NCBI GenBank assembly: GCA_031285465.1 | Contig: JAITWD010000126.1 | Coordinates: 1 to 8,297 of the forward strand | Direction of reading: 5' to 3' | DNA length: 8,297 nt | From: Lachnospiraceae bacterium | GTDB taxonomy: Bacteria; Bacillota; Clostridia; Lachnospirales; Lachnospiraceae | Shown here: piece by piece, positions 6,416 through 8,297 of the stretch | Numbering within the stretch: the first letter of the stretch is position 1 | How the letters are laid out: each line of letters begins with the position of its first letter | Notes under the pieces: generated by a model | Told to the model about the DNA's origin: nothing | What the model saw: only the letters and a program-made list of their open reading frames with translations | Database searches by the model: none | Position numbers and translations under genes: made by a program

Positions 6416-7562
6416 TATAAGCAATTTCCCCATTTATGATCGTATAGCGAATCTTTGTTTTAATCTCCAGCGGGTCGCCGTCAAAGATGGCCACATCGGC
6501 ATCCTTACCCACCTCCAGGCTCCCCACCCGGTGGTCAACCCGACATATTTCTGCCGGATAAATGGTCACCGCCTTCAACGCCTCCATGTATTTCATCCCT
6601 GCCTTAACCGCCCAACCGGCACAAATAGGCAACGACTGTATCAACGAAATCGGGTGGTCGGTCATCACTGCTGTTTTTACCCCCGCCTTATTCAGTATCC
6701 CAATGGTCTTAAAGGCCAAATTCTGCACCTCTATTTTATTGCGGCTGGACAAATCCGGTCCGACAATTGCGGGATAGCCCGACGTAGCAATTTTTTCTGC
6801 GATCAGATGACCCTCGGTACAATGGTCCAGCGTGATCAGCAGATCAAACTCCCGGGCTATCCGCATCGCGGTGAAAATATCATCCGCCCGGTGGGCATGC
6901 GCCTTCAACGGAATCCGTTTTTCCAAAACCGGCAACCAGCATTCGTAACGAAAGTCCGGTTCAATTTCTCCCGATATCCGCTGTTCGCGATATTTTACTG
7001 CTTTGCTCAACTCCTCCCTAAGCATCCCGGCGATTCCCATCCGGGTCACCGGCGAGCTGCCCTGATCGCCATAATTAGTCTTGGGATTTTCTCCGAAAGC
7101 CACCTTCATCGCCGCCGGCTCCAATACGATCAGATCATCAATGCAACGCCCCCAGGTTTTTAAAAAGACAAACTGGCCGCCAACAACATTACTGCTTCCC
7201 GGACCGATCATAGCTGATGTGATACCGGCGCGAACTGCATCACCAAATGCCGCATCCATTGTATTGATTGCATCGATTCCCCGTAGCCACGGCGTTACCG
7301 GATCAACATTTTCATTCATGTCGTTTCCCTCTCGACCCTTCTTCTCTTCCGTAATTCCCATATGACAATGCGCCTCGATCAATCCAGGCATCACAATACT
7401 CCCGTCAGCCCAGATAACTTGTGCATCTTCTGGAATTTTGACAGGGCAATCCTGTTCCATCGGCCCCAATTCACAAATCTTTCCTTCCTCGATCCGAAGA
7501 TATCCCCGTTCCCATACCTGACCTGCCATGGTTAAAATTTTACCACCGATTATAAAAAGCAT
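6396..7562 (-). CDS. Imidazolonepropionase-like metal-dependent amidohydrolase
   Basis: A 388-residue cytoplasmic amidohydrolase-superfamily protein related to the HutI/COG1228 group. The beta-sandwich segment before about residue 60 and the closing segment (VGSLEVGKDADVAIFDGDPL, 347-366) are typical. The TIM-barrel metal ligands are all visible: HCH (His65, His67, strand 1), KAHAH (His222 or His224, strand 5), LDHCTEGH (His247 or His252, strand 6) and TDH (Asp302, strand 8). Lys153 in AMKVAFGEN may be the bridging lysine, which is an inference. An intact active site suggests a working hydrolase of a C-N bond in a cyclic or peptide-like substrate. The substrate is not readable, and no histidine-degradation genes are nearby. 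I chose the ATG at 7560-7562 (MLFIIGGKILTM) because AAAGGAAGGG (7568-7577) precedes it. An ATG 11 codons upstream keeps the frame, but that would put this site inside the gene. It is followed 55 bp later by the GH9-like gene. Confidence 0.88.
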   Translation of the reverse strand: MLFIIGGKILTMAGQVWERGYLRIEEGKICELGPMEQDCPVKIPEDAQVIWADGSIVMPGLIEAHCHMGITEEKKGREGNDMNENVDPVTPWLRGIDAINTMDAAFGDAVRAGITSAMIGPGSSNVVGGQFVFLKTWGRCIDDLIVLEPAAMKVAFGENPKTNYGDQGSSPVTRMGIAGMLREELSKAVKYREQRISGEIEPDFRYECWLPVLEKRIPLKAHAHRADDIFTAMRIAREFDLLITLDHCTEGHLIAEKIATSGYPAIVGPDLSSRNKIEVQNLAFKTIGILNKAGVKTAVMTDHPISLIQSLPICAGWAVKAGMKYMEALKAVTIYPAEICRVDHRVGSLEVGKDADVAIFDGDPLEIKTKIRYTIINGEIAYMDKEEN

Positions 7563-7611
7563 CCGATCCCTTCCTTTAACATCGTTTCGGCACAACTATC
7601 CAGTAGAGAAT

Positions 7612-7648
7612 ATTTTGCGAGATGTTTTGCAATGTTTTATCGCAAAAT
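7612..7648. promoter_or_regulatory. Inverted TTTTGCGA repeat cluster, possible operator
   Basis: Nine-base arms ATTTTGCGA (7612-7620) and TCGCAAAAT (7640-7648) are perfect inverted repeats separated by 19 bp. A related TTTTGCAA (7625-7632), containing the palindrome TTGCAA, lies almost at the centre of symmetry. The cluster sits 50-86 bp upstream of the amidohydrolase ATG, where a regulator binding site would be expected. It could also fold as a stem with a long loop. The protein that would bind is unknown. Confidence 0.4.
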
Positions 7649-7695
7649 CCCGATAACTACATCCTACCAATTACCATTTTGTGATTTTTGTACAT

Positions 7696-7736
7696 ATTTA
7701 TAACTATGAAGCACTTTATGCTTCATAGTTATAAAT
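7696..7736. repeat. Perfect 18-bp inverted repeat (hairpin, 5-nt loop)
   Basis: The arms at 7696-7713 and 7719-7736 are exact reverse complements (ATTTATAACTATGAAGCA on the plus-strand left arm) around the loop CTTTA. The stem is AT-rich and is not followed by a T-run on either strand, so it is not a standard intrinsic terminator. It may be an RNA stability or processing element, a protein site, or part of a dispersed intergenic repeat together with the neighbouring hairpin. Confidence 0.85.
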
Positions 7737-7768
7737 CGGCAATATGCCCCGTGTGCATCCCGCAGAGC

Positions 7769-7807
7769 GTCTAAGGAAACACTGCTTTAATCAGTGTTTC
7801 CTTGGAT
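7769..7807 (-). terminator. Hairpin after the LytM gene, possible terminator
   Basis: A perfect 12-bp stem, AAGGAAACACTG (7773-7784) with its complement at 7792-7803, has a 7-nt loop and extends to about 16 bp with two G-U pairs. It begins about 28 nt after the LytM stop codon, a normal terminator position. The strand leaving the stem ends in TTTCCTT rather than a clean T-run, so termination would have to be weak or helped by another factor. The symmetric stem could act in either direction. Confidence 0.45.
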
Positions 7808-7835
7808 TGTCGTCAGATACATTCTACAGTCAACC

Positions 7836-8297
7836 TTATTCCAGCTTAGTCATAGGATTAACCGGATCTCCATCCTTAGTTAACTTAAAGTACACATTAG
7901 TTCCTTCAACGCTGTAGTATTTCGTCGGTGCCGCCACTTCCGCTACCACATCACCGGCAGCGACAAAGCTACCTTCTGATACCAAAATATTACCCAACTG
8001 CCCATAGGTCAATTCATATCCGTCACCCAGCTCCATAGTAACCGCATTCCCAATCTCCCGGTCCTCAAAAACACGGGTCACCTTGCCACCGGCTGCTGCC
8101 GTGATAATTTCGCCTTCATCTGCCTGAATGATAATCGCCGGATTATACTTGTACTGCTCAAGGGTCGGAAAATAAACCGTCTTATCCATACTGTAATTGA
8201 TCAGAACATTACCCACGATCGGCCACACCAGATTATCGCTGTCGGTAAAGGTCAGTGCCGATTGCATCGAGGTTGAAATGGCCGGAATATCCTCTTC
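7836..8297 (-). CDS. Degenerate M23/LytM-domain protein, 3' part (SpoIIQ-like possible)
   Basis: The last 153 residues of a protein whose start lies beyond the right edge of the window; the frame is open through 8297. From about visible residue 24 (WPIVGNVLINYSMD) the fold of an M23/LytM beta-barrel can be followed: EGEIITAAAGGKVTRV, ELGDGYELTYGQLGNI, VSEGSFVAAGDVVAEV and the closing YFKLTKDGDPVNP. In active M23 endopeptidases zinc is held by HxxxD and HxH. Here the first site reads around YNPAIII, the YxHL histidine is Gln (YGQL) and the HLH site is NVY, so no ligand remains. It is therefore probably a structural or peptidoglycan-binding LytM protein. Clostridial SpoIIQ, part of the SpoIIQ-SpoIIIAH channel around the forespore, is one candidate; other envelope LytM factors are possible. 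The N-terminal membrane segment expected for SpoIIQ is not in view. Confidence 0.8.
   Translation of the reverse strand, partial: EEDIPAISTSMQSALTFTDSDNLVWPIVGNVLINYSMDKTVYFPTLEQYKYNPAIIIQADEGEIITAAAGGKVTRVFEDREIGNAVTMELGDGYELTYGQLGNILVSEGSFVAAGDVVAEVAAPTKYYSVEGTNVYFKLTKDGDPVNPMTKLE

Larger units (their letters stand above)
7563..7835. other. Structured intergenic region between LytM gene and amidohydrolase
   Basis: A 273-bp region without a credible open frame. From the LytM side it holds a hairpin about 28 nt after the stop codon (7769-7807), a short GC-rich spacer (7737-7768), a perfect 18-bp AT-rich hairpin (7696-7736) and a cluster of TTTTGCRA repeats in inverted arrangement (7612-7648). 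The ribosome site of the amidohydrolase is at 7568-7577. I did not find a promoter close to consensus for the amidohydrolase; TTGCAA followed by an A/T-rich run at 7606-7632 is the best candidate and is weak. Confidence 0.6.

Noticed and set aside
6341..6433. Longer N-terminus for the GH9-like protein, starting at 6433
   Set aside because: It would overlap the amidohydrolase end and bury the signal peptide behind 31 extra residues; the ATG at 6340 has AGGAG at 5-nt spacing and a predicted promoter just upstream.
6330..7163. Long plus-strand open frame (277 codons) opposite the amidohydrolase
   Set aside because: It lies antisense to a well-supported gene with all family motifs, has no ribosome site of note and its translation resembles no family.
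1..8297. CRISPR array, tRNA, rRNA, insertion sequence or phage genes
   Set aside because: No regularly spaced direct repeats, cloverleaf sequences, transposase motifs or terminal repeats were seen on either strand.

Overview
The window looks like part of a chromosome of a low-to-mid GC Gram-positive anaerobe of the class Clostridia. Lachnospiraceae or a related Eubacteriales family is my best guess. The grounds are strong purine-rich Shine-Dalgarno sites (AGGAGG, AAAGGAGG) before the genes, sigma-A-type promoters, a Ddl with a long N-lobe insertion, and a degenerate LytM/M23 protein of the kind common in that group. This is inference from family resemblance; no rRNA or other marker gene is present.

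Layout, left to right. A membrane-anchored family 2 glycosyltransferase (63-1004, minus) lies back to back with a PlsC-type lysophospholipid acyltransferase (1229-2005, plus). The 224-bp gap between them holds a near-consensus promoter for the acyltransferase. The acyltransferase runs tail to tail into murF and their 3' ends overlap by 40 bp. The rest of the window is on the minus strand and is read from right to left: the 3' end of a degenerate M23/LytM protein (7836-8297, cut by the window edge), a 273-bp intergenic region with two strong hairpins and a TTTTGCRA inverted-repeat cluster, an imidazolonepropionase-like metal-dependent amidohydrolase (6396-7562), a glycoside hydrolase family 9-like lipoprotein (4679-6340), D-alanine--D-alanine ligase (ddl, 3522-4619) and murF (1966-3408).

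Function. Ddl makes D-Ala-D-Ala and MurF joins it to UDP-MurNAc-tripeptide, so the two genes form a cell-wall precursor pair. The glycosyltransferase (probably acting on polyprenyl phosphate or another surface glycan step), the acyltransferase (phosphatidic acid synthesis), the GH9-like surface protein and the LytM protein also fit a cell-envelope theme. The amidohydrolase is the outlier. The last four minus-strand genes are closely spaced (gaps of 55, 59 and 113 bp) and may be co-transcribed, but the GH9-like gene has its own strong promoter overlapping the amidohydrolase stop codon.

Most unusual content. The GH9-like protein has Gln and Asn where the two catalytic aspartates should be and ends before the region that carries the catalytic glutamate, so it looks like a pseudoenzyme placed directly before ddl and murF. 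The LytM protein also lacks every recognisable metal ligand. I found no CRISPR array, tRNA, rRNA, transposase or phage gene, and no convincing new multi-gene system.
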